This document shows, one piece after another, positions 16,647 to 25,380 of a stretch of DNA of 64,000 bases. A program made the position numbers and the translations under genes. The notes below the pieces were generated by a model. The model was not told the origin of the DNA and made no database searches. It saw nothing but the letters and a program-made list of their open reading frames with translations. The DNA comes from Burkholderiales bacterium (GTDB lineage Bacteria; Pseudomonadota; Gammaproteobacteria; Burkholderiales; Burkholderiaceae_C). Position 1 is the stretch's first letter, and the number at the start of each line of letters is the position of its first letter. Location of the stretch: positions 62,001 through 126,000 of the forward strand of contig CANBTT010000002.1 of assembly GCA_947372465.1 (NCBI GenBank). Reading direction: 5' to 3'.

Positions 16647-17858
16647 ATGAACAACGAATTTTTAGATTTTGATGTAGTAATTGTTGGTGCTGGACCCGTT
16701 GGATTGACATTGGCTATGCGACTTGGCCTACATGGTCACAAGGTTTGTGTATTAGAGTCGCAAGAAGGTATTGAAACAGATCTTCGTGCTTCCACTTTTC
16801 ATCCTCCCACGCTTGACTTGTTTGATGAGCAAGGGATCACAAGCCAATTGATTGAAGCAGGACTTATTGCTCCAACATGGCAAGTAAGGATGAATGATAC
16901 GAATGAATTTGCTGAATTTGACTTGTCTATTCTGAAAGATCATACAAATCATCCATATAGACTTCAGTGCGAGCAGTGGCGCTTAAGCGGTTTTTTAAGA
17001 GACTTTATCCTTAAAAATACTCCTAATGTATCAATTTTTTGGGGGCATCCTTGTACATCAATTGTTCAAAATCAAGATGATGTAGTGATTCATTGTGAAA
17101 ATAAAGCTTTAGAAAAAATTAACTTTACATGTAAATTTTTAATTGGCTGTGATGGTTCTAGAAGTATTGTAAGAAAAAATCTGAAGCTTGATTTTGAAGG
17201 TCAAACCTTTCCAGAAACTACGATACTTGCAACGACCCTTTTTCCATTTCAAGATCATCTTCATCATTTATCATTTATTAATTATTGTTGGACCGAGGGC
17301 GGAACGTTTAGTCTTTTAAGATTAAAAAATCTTTGGCGGGTGAGTCTTTATCCCTCTTTAGATGAGTCAATTGAATCTGCTGTTGAGATTAATTCTGTTC
17401 GCCGAAAGATCAACCAAATTTCTCCTTCTTTTGGAGATAGTCCAGTACTTGAGGTCAGGCCCTATAAGATTCACCAACGAGTTGTAAATCAATATGTTGT
17501 TGGCCGTGTGGTTTTGGCTGGCGATGCTGCGCATATTAATTCACCAAGCGGTGGAATGGGGATGAATGGCGGTGTTCATGATGCATTTAACTTGGCTGAA
17601 AAATTAAACAGCATTTTGAATGGAGAAAGTATGGACTTGCTTATGCAATATGAGCGTCAACGAAGACCAATTGCCATTAAGCACGTTATAGAACAGTCAG
17701 CAAAAAATCGTGCTCGTATGCAAGAAAAGGCTATGGATAAAAGACTTTTCACATTACGTGAATTACAAAAGAAAAGTGAAGATAAAAATTTATGTTTGGC
17801 TTACTTGTTAGAAACTTCAATGATTTCTGGACTAGTGGAGTCGTTTAAAATAGAGTAG
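16647..17858 (+). CDS. FAD-dependent aromatic monooxygenase (PHBH/MhpA-like)
   Basis: 403 aa. The FAD-binding motif GAGPVG is at residues 14-19 with a downstream VLES acidic end. The DG motif is LIGCDGSRSIVRKNL and the GD motif is VLAGDAAHINSPSGGMGMNGG. Together these define group A flavoprotein hydroxylases; the GMNGG ending is common in 3-(3-hydroxyphenyl)propionate hydroxylase and related phenol hydroxylases. It probably hydroxylates a phenolic acid using NAD(P)H and oxygen. It closes a plus-strand group of five genes and its stop is 3 bp from the stop of a convergent Bug gene. Confidence 0.88.
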   Translation: MNNEFLDFDVVIVGAGPVGLTLAMRLGLHGHKVCVLESQEGIETDLRASTFHPPTLDLFDEQGITSQLIEAGLIAPTWQVRMNDTNEFAEFDLSILKDHTNHPYRLQCEQWRLSGFLRDFILKNTPNVSIFWGHPCTSIVQNQDDVVIHCENKALEKINFTCKFLIGCDGSRSIVRKNLKLDFEGQTFPETTILATTLFPFQDHLHHLSFINYCWTEGGTFSLLRLKNLWRVSLYPSLDESIESAVEINSVRRKINQISPSFGDSPVLEVRPYKIHQRVVNQYVVGRVVLAGDAAHINSPSGGMGMNGGVHDAFNLAEKLNSILNGESMDLLMQYERQRRPIAIKHVIEQSAKNRARMQEKAMDKRLFTLRELQKKSEDKNLCLAYLLETSMISGLVESFKIE

Positions 17859-17861
17859 TGC

Positions 17862-18920
17862 TTAATTATTGTTTGTTAAATTGCTAGATTTAATAACTGG
17901 GGCCCATTTTTTATTTTCATTGTTCAAAAAGAGAGTAAATTCCTTTGGCCCGAGTACATTTATATTTAAACCCATTTCTTGAAGCCTTTGCTTAACCTCG
18001 GCTTGCTCCATTGTCTTTAGAATTTCATTTTTTAACTTTTCTGTCACTGCAATGGGAGTTTTTGACGGAACTGAAATTCCAAACCACGCATCTCCTATTG
18101 CACCACTAACTGATTCGTTCATGGTTGGTATTTCATAATGCTCTTGTATTCTTTGTTGTGAGGTGACTGCTAGTGCACGAACTTTGCCACTTTTTATGTA
18201 TGGTGATGCTGCAATGAGAGCGTTAAACATGGCATCAATTTGACCCCCTAGTAGATCAGTCATTGCTGGTCCTGTACCTTTGTATGGAATGTGTACCATA
18301 TCAAGCTTGGCTAAATGTTTTAAAAGTTCGCCAGTTAAATAGCCTGCAGATCCGACCCCAGCTGATGAGTAACTAATTTTTCCAGGATTTGATTTTGCTA
18401 AATTTAAAAAATCATTAAAGTTTTTAGCTGGATGATCTGCTCTAACAATGAGGGCATTTGTGAAAGTACCTAATAAGCATAGGTGAGTAAAATCATCCAT
18501 GGGTTTGTACCCCATTTGTTGTCCCATCAATGGTCCAATGGTGATTGCGGCACCATTAGATAGCACCACGTTGTAGCCATCGGGATTCGATTTTGCGGCA
18601 ATCTCAGTTCCTAGAACAGACCCATTTCCCCCCTTGTTTTCAATCACCCAAGCTTGCCCCATTGACCTGCTTAGCTGTTCAGCAACTACGCGCGCGATTA
18701 AATCTCCCGATCCCCCTACCGCAAACGGTACTATAAATCGTACTGGTTTTATAGGGTAATTCAAACTGACTTGAGCATTACTTGTTTTAGGTATAAGGCT
18801 GCTTAAACCAATTATTGAACCACTCAACATCGATAAAGCTGTAGCCTCAAGCACTCTGCGCTTACTGATGAGGTTTTTTAAGTCGTCAGGTTTAGTAAAT
18901 TTATTTGAATTTGACTTCAT
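17862..18920 (-). CDS. Bug/TctC-family periplasmic solute-binding protein, Tat-like signal
   Basis: 352 aa, longer than its relatives because of a 60-residue leader containing SKRRVLEATAL followed by a hydrophobic run and a likely cleavage near SNAQV; the Arg pair suggests Tat export. Core blocks are PIKPVRFIVPFAVGGSGD, VIENKGGNGSVLGTE, NPDGYNVVL, SYSSAGVGSAGYLTGE and HIPYKGTGPAMTDLLGG. It is divergent from the Bug gene at 19052, with a 131-bp intergenic region holding a TCGCTTTAGCGA palindrome at 19022-19033. Confidence 0.92.
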   Translation of the reverse strand: MKSNSNKFTKPDDLKNLISKRRVLEATALSMLSGSIIGLSSLIPKTSNAQVSLNYPIKPVRFIVPFAVGGSGDLIARVVAEQLSRSMGQAWVIENKGGNGSVLGTEIAAKSNPDGYNVVLSNGAAITIGPLMGQQMGYKPMDDFTHLCLLGTFTNALIVRADHPAKNFNDFLNLAKSNPGKISYSSAGVGSAGYLTGELLKHLAKLDMVHIPYKGTGPAMTDLLGGQIDAMFNALIAASPYIKSGKVRALAVTSQQRIQEHYEIPTMNESVSGAIGDAWFGISVPSKTPIAVTEKLKNEILKTMEQAEVKQRLQEMGLNINVLGPKEFTLFLNNENKKWAPVIKSSNLTNNN

Positions 18921-19051
18921 ATTTCTTTAATAAAGGACGATGATTTATTGTTTGACCAATAAAAATGTCTTTAAGTCCGTTGTAAACTGCAACTATTATA
19001 AAATATATGCACCTATCCATATCGCTTTAGCGACCTTTACAAGTGATTTCT

Positions 19052-20056
19052 ATGTCAAAAATTTACTCAGAATCTTCAATCTTAAGCATATCTAAGTTTT
19101 TAGCTTACTCCCTTTTGGTTTTATGTTTTTTTTCATCAAAAATCTCTTTAAGTGCTGAATCATTTCCAAATCGCCCTTTAAAAATTATGATCGGATTTGC
19201 ACCAGGTGGTAGTGCTGACACAGTTGCAAGAGCTATGGCTCCAAAAATGTCAGAACTTTTCAAACAAAATGTTTTAATTGAAAATCATCCCGGTGCAGGA
19301 GGAAACATAGCTTCGGAACAAACACTTCGTTCGCTACCGGATGGTTATACGATCATGCTGGGTACCATTGGGTCACTTGCTGTCAATCAGCATATTAATA
19401 AATTGAATTATGATCCAGCTACCGATCTGCAGGCTTTGTCAATGGCAATTGTTTTTTCAAATGTTCTAGTAGTAAATTCGCAAAGCGAGATCAAGACGAT
19501 TGAAGATTACGTTAGGTTGGGCAAGCTTGAAAACTCTAAGTTATCATTTGGATCCTCTGGTATTGGTAGCGCAGGACACTTGGCTGGTGAATTTTTTAAA
19601 ATTACAGCTGGTTTGAACAATCAACACATTGCTTACCGCGGAGGTGCTCCTGCAATGAATGATCTTTTGTCAGGTGTTTTACCTTCAATTTTTTCAAGCC
19701 CAACAGATGCTGTTCAGTTTATCCAATCTGGCAAATTAAGGGCGATTGCTGTGACAGGATCTAAAAGATTGGAGGTTCTTCCTCAAACCCCAACAATTGC
19801 TGAATTAGGTTATCCTGGTTTTGAGGCCGTGAATTGGTATGCTTTTACTGCACCCCTTAAAACACCAGGCGACGTGGTTGCCAAACTCAATCAAGTGATA
19901 ACGACAACTTTAAAAGATCCAGTCGTATCTGCACAACTAAGAAAATCAGGTTTAATACCATTTCCGACTTCTGTTGATGAAACGTCCAAATACATCAAAT
20001 CTGAAAGTGAGAAGTGGGGTGCAATTGTCAAAAAGTCAGGCATCAAAGCGCAATGA
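19052..20056 (+). CDS. Bug/TctC-family periplasmic solute-binding protein
   Basis: 334 aa from the ATG at 19052; the longer frame uses a GTG at 19043 and neither has a clear Shine-Dalgarno sequence. The signal peptide has its hydrophobic core at about residues 15-30 (cleavage near LSAES). Blocks seen are NRPLKIMIGFAPGGSADTVAR, IENHPGAGGN, LPDGYTIMLG, SFGSSGIGSAGHLAGE and HIAYRGGAPAMNDLL. It lies 120 bp upstream of the Tat-exported amidohydrolase, but the operator-like repeat between them suggests separate control. Confidence 0.92.
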   Translation: MSKIYSESSILSISKFLAYSLLVLCFFSSKISLSAESFPNRPLKIMIGFAPGGSADTVARAMAPKMSELFKQNVLIENHPGAGGNIASEQTLRSLPDGYTIMLGTIGSLAVNQHINKLNYDPATDLQALSMAIVFSNVLVVNSQSEIKTIEDYVRLGKLENSKLSFGSSGIGSAGHLAGEFFKITAGLNNQHIAYRGGAPAMNDLLSGVLPSIFSSPTDAVQFIQSGKLRAIAVTGSKRLEVLPQTPTIAELGYPGFEAVNWYAFTAPLKTPGDVVAKLNQVITTTLKDPVVSAQLRKSGLIPFPTSVDETSKYIKSESEKWGAIVKKSGIKAQ

Positions 20057-20089
20057 CATAATTTATAAGGCTTAATATCTTTGGATTTA

Positions 20090-20121
20090 GGGTAAATACT
20101 GCCATGAGGGTAATTACCGCC
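20090..20121 (+). promoter_or_regulatory. Tandem operator-like repeat upstream of the amidohydrolase gene
   Basis: Two 14-bp units, GGGTAAATACTGCC (20090-20103) and GGGTAATTACCGCC (20108-20121), repeat with an 18-bp period and differ at two positions. The second contains the perfect palindrome GGTAATTACC. Tandem half-palindromic sites with near two-turn spacing are typical of transcription factor binding. They lie 56 bp upstream of the amidohydrolase start. Which regulator binds is unknown. Confidence 0.45.
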
Positions 20122-20176
20122 TATTAGAGGAGGGCTTGAAGTGATACATTGAAAAATTCTTACCTAGGAGTTTTTA

Positions 20177-21298
20177 ATGTTTCAAAGACTTTTGTCACCT
20201 GCATGCCAACACAGTTCTTCAAGCCGTTTGTCGTGTTCTTGTGAGCACGCTGATGACAGCGATCTGGATAACAAGAAACGATCATTTATCAAGACAGTTG
20301 GTGGTCTTGGTGTTTTAGGTGCTTCAATCACTTCGCTGATTGCACACGCCCAGTCCGCTAGTCCTTTGATTGATACTCATCACCATTTCTATCCGCCCGA
20401 ATATCATAAAGCTTGGCTCGAATGGGAAAATCAAAGAAAAATCCCACATTTTGCGCAACAGGAAAACTGGACACTACAAAATGCGATTGCTGCAATGGAC
20501 AAGGCCGGTGTTTCCAAAGCGATTCTTTCATTGGCCTCTACACCAGGAACTTGGTTTGATCTGCCCGTTCCTGAAGTTAATAAAATGGTTCGTTTGGTCA
20601 ATGATTTTGGCGCTAAATTGGTCAAAGAATATCCTGGTCGATTTGGATTATTTGCAGCATTGACCATGATTGATGTGCCTAGCACATTAAAAGAAATTGA
20701 ATACGCATTTGATGTTTTAGGAGCAGATGGGGTTGGTATACAAACCAATTATGGTGACAAATGGCCTGGTCATCCAGATTTTGCTCCTATTTTTGCTGAA
20801 CTTAATCGTAGAAAAGCTGTGGTTTATTTCCACCCCTTGGTCGCGGCATGCTGTGCAAGGTTAAATACGGGAACATATCCAGCCGTTATTGAAGTTCCTC
20901 ACGATACGACACGAGCAGTTGTAAATTTATTGTTAAGTGGTTCTTTTGCGAAATTCCGTGATATCAAATGGATCTTCTCGCATGGTGGTGGAACCATTCC
21001 CATGCTTGCAGGAAGAATCAATTTCTTTCACGGCTTGCAGAAAAATATCAATGAGATCGCTCCCAATGGTATTGAGGCTGAACTCAAACGACTGTATTAC
21101 GATACAGCAAATGCAACGCATCCAGCGCCTATGGCCAGTTTGTTAAAGTTGGTTCCTTCAAGTCAAGTGCTTTACGGTAGCGACTATCCATATGTACCAA
21201 TGGACACACAAGCTCAAGCATTGTCTCAATTGGGTTTGGAGAAATCCGTCTTAGATCAAATTCGATTTCAAAATGCAACGAATCTTTTGAAGAAATAA
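20177..21298 (+). CDS. Tat-exported amidohydrolase (ACMSD/Amidohydro_2 family)
   Basis: 373 aa. The leader contains DNKKRSFIKTVGG and a hydrophobic segment ending near AHAQS, a twin-arginine-like signal. The metal motif is IDTHHHFYPPEYH at the start of the mature protein. HPL (VYFHPLVAAC), FSHGGG and YGSDYPYVP complete the ACMSD-type TIM-barrel active site. Relatives include 6-methylsalicylate and gamma-resorcylate decarboxylases, so non-oxidative decarboxylation of an aromatic acid or hydrolysis is possible. Export is unusual for decarboxylases of this group. A TAGGAG ribosome-binding site precedes the ATG. Confidence 0.85.
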   Translation: MFQRLLSPACQHSSSSRLSCSCEHADDSDLDNKKRSFIKTVGGLGVLGASITSLIAHAQSASPLIDTHHHFYPPEYHKAWLEWENQRKIPHFAQQENWTLQNAIAAMDKAGVSKAILSLASTPGTWFDLPVPEVNKMVRLVNDFGAKLVKEYPGRFGLFAALTMIDVPSTLKEIEYAFDVLGADGVGIQTNYGDKWPGHPDFAPIFAELNRRKAVVYFHPLVAACCARLNTGTYPAVIEVPHDTTRAVVNLLLSGSFAKFRDIKWIFSHGGGTIPMLAGRINFFHGLQKNINEIAPNGIEAELKRLYYDTANATHPAPMASLLKLVPSSQVLYGSDYPYVPMDTQAQALSQLGLEKSVLDQIRFQNATNLLKK

Positions 21299-21304
21299 CT
21301 TTTC

Positions 21305-21347
21305 TTCCTCCTCTAATGGCCTTGAATTCTAGAAATTAGAGGAGGAA
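21305..21347. terminator. 13-bp inverted repeat between convergent genes, likely bidirectional terminator
   Basis: A perfect 13-bp stem (21305-21317 with 21335-21347, TTCCTCCTCTAAT and its complement) encloses a 17-base loop between the stops of the amidohydrolase gene and btuB. Stem strength and location suggest transcription termination for both genes, although neither side has a classical run of U residues. Confidence 0.55.
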
Positions 21348-21356
21348 ATATTTATA

Positions 21357-23222
21357 TTATTTATCTTGCCACTTCATTTCAAAAAATAACGAACGCCCCA
21401 ATTGGTTATATCCATAAATTGTTTCGTATTTTTTATCAAAGGCATTATTTAACTTCAAACTGCTTGTCCAATTTGGATCAATTTTCTTTGAAATTGAAAA
21501 GTTGATCAATGTATAGTCATTTAAACTTTGGTTGGCGCCATCTATTCTTGAGCTGGAGTGCTTTATCTCTGTTCCAAGGAGATAAGTATTTAATTTTTCA
21601 AAAATACTCAGTGAAAAAAGATATTTGGCTCTTCTATAAAGTTGTTGATCGGTGTTTAGGTTAATGGGGTTCTGTTGTGTATAGCTTGCATTGATCAAAC
21701 GATTTTTATAATTCGCTGAGTAGATGCTTTCAAAACCAATGTTTTGAGCTTTTGAAATATTGGTTCTAACATAATTGGAATCATTGTCAATCAGATCAGT
21801 ATATTGATTCTTGAATCGTGTGATTTGTAATGAATGAATACTCTTTTTAAGTGAAAATCCAATTTCGTTGGAATGCAACTTTTCTGGTCGCAGTGTTGGA
21901 TTCCCACCGTATGGATAATAAAGATCATTGAAAGTAGGTGCCATGAAGCCACTTGAGTTGGAGGCATTGATTCTCAATGAATCATTTATTTTGTATGCAT
22001 AGGAAAAAAGCCCCGTTCGTGCTTGCCCGAAATCGGAATAGTGGTCCTCTCTCATATTGAGTTGTACTTGGTGTTTGTTCGCGTTGATTAAATAGCCAAT
22101 TCGAAATGCGTTATTTACACGACTGTTTTTCTTATATTGTGTATCACTAAGAAGACTTTGCTTCGTGTTTTCAATGCCAGAGGTTATTTTTTGCCCATCG
22201 TTGATAGTCCACTCAAGTCCTAAATTCGCTTGATCAGTATTGGAGTCAACAAAATACGGGTATGCGGTGACATTCGCATTCAATCTATTCAAAGACTGGC
22301 TAAGCAGTGTTTCAATCTTCAAATCGGATGCAATAGACCAGTGACTTGAAAATGCAGATTGTCGAAGTGTGTTTTCTGAAAGATCCCTTTGCGATGATGG
22401 CCCGTACTGACTGTCGTATTCAGTGTTTGAATGGGAGTCAGAGAAGGTGAAATTTAGCTGACCATTTTCAACTTTTTTAGTTAGTCCTGTAGAGAAATGT
22501 TTCTTGCTATAGGCATCTTTGTCCGGATTTGAATACAAAAATTGACTTTGATTTGTAGCATTGAACCCAGCGTCTTTTAATATTTGTGTTTGAAGTGTCA
22601 AACGTGTATCTTCACTCAAACTCAATGATCTCCCGGCTTGCACATTCATTAGTCCATTATTTCTGACTTGGTAGGATAGGGCCGTTGGATTTTTCCCAGT
22701 CATCTCTTTTGTGAAAATTTGAATGACACCGCCTAAGGCATTGCTTCCGTAAAGACTGGATACATTACCCCGTACAATTTCTATATGGTCAATATTTGAA
22801 AGTGATAAATTTTCAATTGGTGCGGTTCCAAAATTCAAGTTGTTGATTGGAATGCCATCTACCAAGACCAAGGTGTGCCTTGATTCTGCTCCTCTTAAGA
22901 ATATACTTGAAACAGTACCTGTGCCACCTGCCTGAGATATTTCAGCGCCAGGAATTAACTTCAATAGGCTTGGCAAGTCTGCACTGACACTTCTTTCAAT
23001 GTCCTGTCTTGTTATTAAAGTTGTGGAATGCATTGCATCATCGATACTTTGCGTGGTTCTGGAGGCCGTGACAATGACTTCGTTGATCACGTTTTGTGCA
23101 TTTGCTTGAAGGCTCAAAGAAGCCGCAAGTGCTAAGAGAAGTAATTCTATTTTTAGTGAAGATAAAAGAAGTGTTTGTCGCTCTCTAGGAGCAACTTTCA
23201 CGTTTGTACGAAAAGTTGACAT
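21357..23222 (-). CDS. btuB: TonB-dependent vitamin B12 receptor
   Basis: 621 aa from the ATG at 23222. The longer frame starts with TTG at 23279 and would run into the riboswitch region. A signal segment (LLLLALAASLSLQANAQ) precedes a TonB box (INEVIVTASR) and a plug domain with VLVDGIPINNL and VRGNVSSLYGSNALGG, close to BtuB of enterics. The rest is the 22-strand barrel ending in an aromatic residue-rich strand (GRSLFFEMKW). It imports cobalamin across the outer membrane. A cobalamin riboswitch lies directly upstream, which strongly supports the assignment. Confidence 0.93.
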   Translation of the reverse strand: MSTFRTNVKVAPRERQTLLLSSLKIELLLLALAASLSLQANAQNVINEVIVTASRTTQSIDDAMHSTTLITRQDIERSVSADLPSLLKLIPGAEISQAGGTGTVSSIFLRGAESRHTLVLVDGIPINNLNFGTAPIENLSLSNIDHIEIVRGNVSSLYGSNALGGVIQIFTKEMTGKNPTALSYQVRNNGLMNVQAGRSLSLSEDTRLTLQTQILKDAGFNATNQSQFLYSNPDKDAYSKKHFSTGLTKKVENGQLNFTFSDSHSNTEYDSQYGPSSQRDLSENTLRQSAFSSHWSIASDLKIETLLSQSLNRLNANVTAYPYFVDSNTDQANLGLEWTINDGQKITSGIENTKQSLLSDTQYKKNSRVNNAFRIGYLINANKHQVQLNMREDHYSDFGQARTGLFSYAYKINDSLRINASNSSGFMAPTFNDLYYPYGGNPTLRPEKLHSNEIGFSLKKSIHSLQITRFKNQYTDLIDNDSNYVRTNISKAQNIGFESIYSANYKNRLINASYTQQNPINLNTDQQLYRRAKYLFSLSIFEKLNTYLLGTEIKHSSSRIDGANQSLNDYTLINFSISKKIDPNWTSSLKLNNAFDKKYETIYGYNQLGRSLFFEMKWQDK

Positions 23223-23299
23223 GATAAATACCAAAGTAAAACCCCTGTTCAATCCTCCCCGAAAGAACATGGTAAACAATTCAATAAATTGAATTGCGC

Positions 23300-23500
23300 T
23301 TTACTGGCCGGTATCCGGGCTAACAGACATTACTTTATTCCCCTTCCCAATTGCAATGATTGCGATCAGTGGATTTGAATAAAATTGAATGATTAATTCG
23401 ACTGTTTTACCGTTGCGGGGGCAGCGTTGGTTGAGATCTTCAAATGATTTGATGAACTTTACAACTTCCCGTTTAACTTACAGATATGAATAATCTGTAG
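23300..23500 (-). ncRNA. Cobalamin riboswitch upstream of btuB
   Basis: On the minus strand the conserved core GCTGCCCCCGCAACGGTA lies near 23408-23425, preceded by GGGAAG (23465-23470), and the B12 box AGCCCGGATACCGGCC is at 23306-23321. These match the conserved segments of adenosylcobalamin riboswitches in correct order. The leader precedes btuB, so bound cobalamin should lower receptor expression. The exact 5' end is approximate. Confidence 0.92.
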
Positions 23501-23581
23501 AGCACCAATGAACCGATCATATTTAAAAACCAGACATTTTGCAAGTCACTGCTGGTCATAAAGGTGATAAAAAAAATTGAG

Positions 23582-24031
23582 TCAGCTGGACTTCAATTGA
23601 TTGACCGCATGGAATGCAGCCCTTAGCCCGAGACGATAGCTCTCTACGCCGAAACCACAAATTTGTCCTTTAACAACAGAGGAAAAGACGGATTGATGCC
23701 TGAATTCTTCTCGTGCATGGACATTGGACATGTGTATTTCAATGATCGGAATTGATAAAATCTCAAGCGCATCTCTTATGGCATAGCTGTAATGAGTCCA
23801 TGCGCCCGCATTGATGACAATCGCACTGGAGCCATCTGTGTGACTGGCATGAATTCTTTCACACATTTCACCTTCAATATTGGTTTGATGCGTCTCTACA
23901 GAAATTTTCAGTTCTTTGGCCAATTCAAAAAGAGCTGCATTGATGTCTTCGAGTGTTTCACTACCGTAATGGTTAGGGTCACGTTTGCCGAACATGTTCA
24001 AATTAACGCCATTGAGTACTAGTATTTTCAT
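23582..24031 (-). CDS. aroQ: Type II 3-dehydroquinate dehydratase
   Basis: 149 aa, the normal size. Catalytic R17 and Y22 lie in GKRDPNHYG, the substrate-binding segment is INAGAWTHYS and the catalytic His is in EIHMSNVHAREEFRH. The usual INPGAYTH is INAGAWTH here, and RHHS is RHQS, so it is a somewhat divergent copy. The enzyme interconverts 3-dehydroquinate and 3-dehydroshikimate, in aromatic amino acid synthesis or in quinate breakdown. It follows an aldolase homologue, a VOC protein and a reductase on the same strand, so a catabolic role is possible; this copy may not be the biosynthetic one. Confidence 0.9.
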   Translation of the reverse strand: MKILVLNGVNLNMFGKRDPNHYGSETLEDINAALFELAKELKISVETHQTNIEGEMCERIHASHTDGSSAIVINAGAWTHYSYAIRDALEILSIPIIEIHMSNVHAREEFRHQSVFSSVVKGQICGFGVESYRLGLRAAFHAVNQLKSS

Positions 24032-24122
24032 AGATTTTTAGCTTTAAAGCATTGTGTCCTTATTCGTATATTAGCAGATGCACAGATGGTATCAAAGCAT
24101 TTCATCTTGAAGGACAAACCGC

Positions 24123-24824
24123 TCAAATGGACTCAATGTCTCCATGGGTCATGAACTGCCACTTTCTTTCTGCAATGCCTCCGACCCAGGTGGCTCGGTT
24201 TTGAGCTTGCTCTTGTGAACTAAAAACAACTTTTTTTTCTAAGCCACATGATAGAGCAGCAAGCTCGACGCGGGCTGCATCCTCTAAAAACCACGCGAGT
24301 ACGGTTGCTTTTTCTAAAGAGTCTGCAACTGTTACAGCTCCATTGATACTGACCACAACTGCACTTGCTTGCCCAAGTGTCTTTGCAACACCAATTGCTG
24401 CCTCATCATTTCGGATGAGCGCTGGGTCCGTCCACATCGGTACTTCTGGATAAAAATATGATCCAAACCCATGCCTTGCTTTGGGTGATAAGCCCATTGC
24501 AGCCAATGCCAAGACATTGGGAGGGAAAACTCTGCAAATCCCTTTCGCATCTTTGCGATTTTTATAGATTGCTTGGTGCATTCTTACTTCGCCAAGCACA
24601 TGGGGTGCAAGTGCTTGGTGAATATTGACAACATCCCCAGCATGACTTTCGTTGAGGTGACCCATGGGCTTGGGAGCACACACCAGCATATGGTCCTCGT
24701 CCAGTCTAAGGCTGCAGTGACCAAAGGCCGTGACCAGGTTCGCACGAGCCAAGGCTCTGGCCGATTGTCGGACTAGTCGTTCTTGATTGGGCGTTGATTT
24801 GGGGGAAATGTTTAATGCACTCAC
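24123..24824 (-). CDS. Class II aldolase/adducin-family protein lacking the zinc histidines
   Basis: 233 aa with a GTG start. The fold markers of the family are clear: SARALARANLVTAFGHCSLRL, an equivalent of the catalytic Glu at E79 (LGEVRMHQAIY) and the closing SLEKATVLAWFLEDAARVEL. However, the zinc pair normally seen as HAH is R-V-F at 98-100, and the third ligand in the usual HGA is N161. A metal-dependent aldolase or decarboxylase reaction is therefore unlikely as written. It lies 6 bases after the VOC gene in a four-gene minus-strand run. Confidence 0.82.
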   Translation of the reverse strand: MSALNISPKSTPNQERLVRQSARALARANLVTAFGHCSLRLDEDHMLVCAPKPMGHLNESHAGDVVNIHQALAPHVLGEVRMHQAIYKNRKDAKGICRVFPPNVLALAAMGLSPKARHGFGSYFYPEVPMWTDPALIRNDEAAIGVAKTLGQASAVVVSINGAVTVADSLEKATVLAWFLEDAARVELAALSCGLEKKVVFSSQEQAQNRATWVGGIAERKWQFMTHGDIESI

Positions 24825-24830
24825 AATATT

Positions 24831-25352
24831 TTAATTGTTGATTTTTAATTCGTCCAAGCTTGCAGCATCCCCTGCTTCATCGGATGAAAAACGGTCACCA
24901 AAATCAAAAAAATCATCGTGCTGAAAACCATTTTGATAGTGCTGAATTTCCCACCAATTGTGATCCAAGTCTTCTAAATAAAATGAATAAACACCATGCA
25001 TTTCTTGAGGGTTTAAGACCTGTCTAATTTGATACTTATCTTTGTTTTCAATCGCTTTTTGGTGTGCTTCATCAACCTCAGCTCTTGTTGCTACATCAAC
25101 GCCCCAGTGGTTAAGAAGACTGACTGGGTGGATTTGATCTCCAACCTCAACGCAAACCACATGGAATCGCATTCCAAGTCTAATAACCATCGCAGGCTTT
25201 CCATGACGAACAACCTCTAGTCCTAAGAACTCTTCGTAAAAACGTCTTGACTGTTTTAAGCTAAAAACTTCTAATGTGCCGTGACTCAAACAATAGGGCT
25301 TGATGATTGAGTTTCTAACTTTAGGCTGGACAGTACAATTTTCTGGCAACAT
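24831..25352 (-). CDS. VOC-family dioxygenase/lyase-like protein
   Basis: 173 aa with a single glyoxalase/extradiol-dioxygenase fold domain at about residues 20-140. Candidate metal ligands are the His in LSHGTLEVFSL, the His in the NHWGVDVAT segment and the Glu in WWEIQHY. A single short chain is typical of VOC proteins that cleave or rearrange aromatic intermediates, but substrate cannot be read. It follows the reductase gene by 28 bases and precedes the aldolase-like gene by 6, so all three are probably co-expressed. Confidence 0.8.
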   Translation of the reverse strand: MLPENCTVQPKVRNSIIKPYCLSHGTLEVFSLKQSRRFYEEFLGLEVVRHGKPAMVIRLGMRFHVVCVEVGDQIHPVSLLNHWGVDVATRAEVDEAHQKAIENKDKYQIRQVLNPQEMHGVYSFYLEDLDHNWWEIQHYQNGFQHDDFFDFGDRFSSDEAGDAASLDELKINN

Positions 25353-25380
25353 TTTTTATCCTTTGGGTTGGGTTAGAGAT

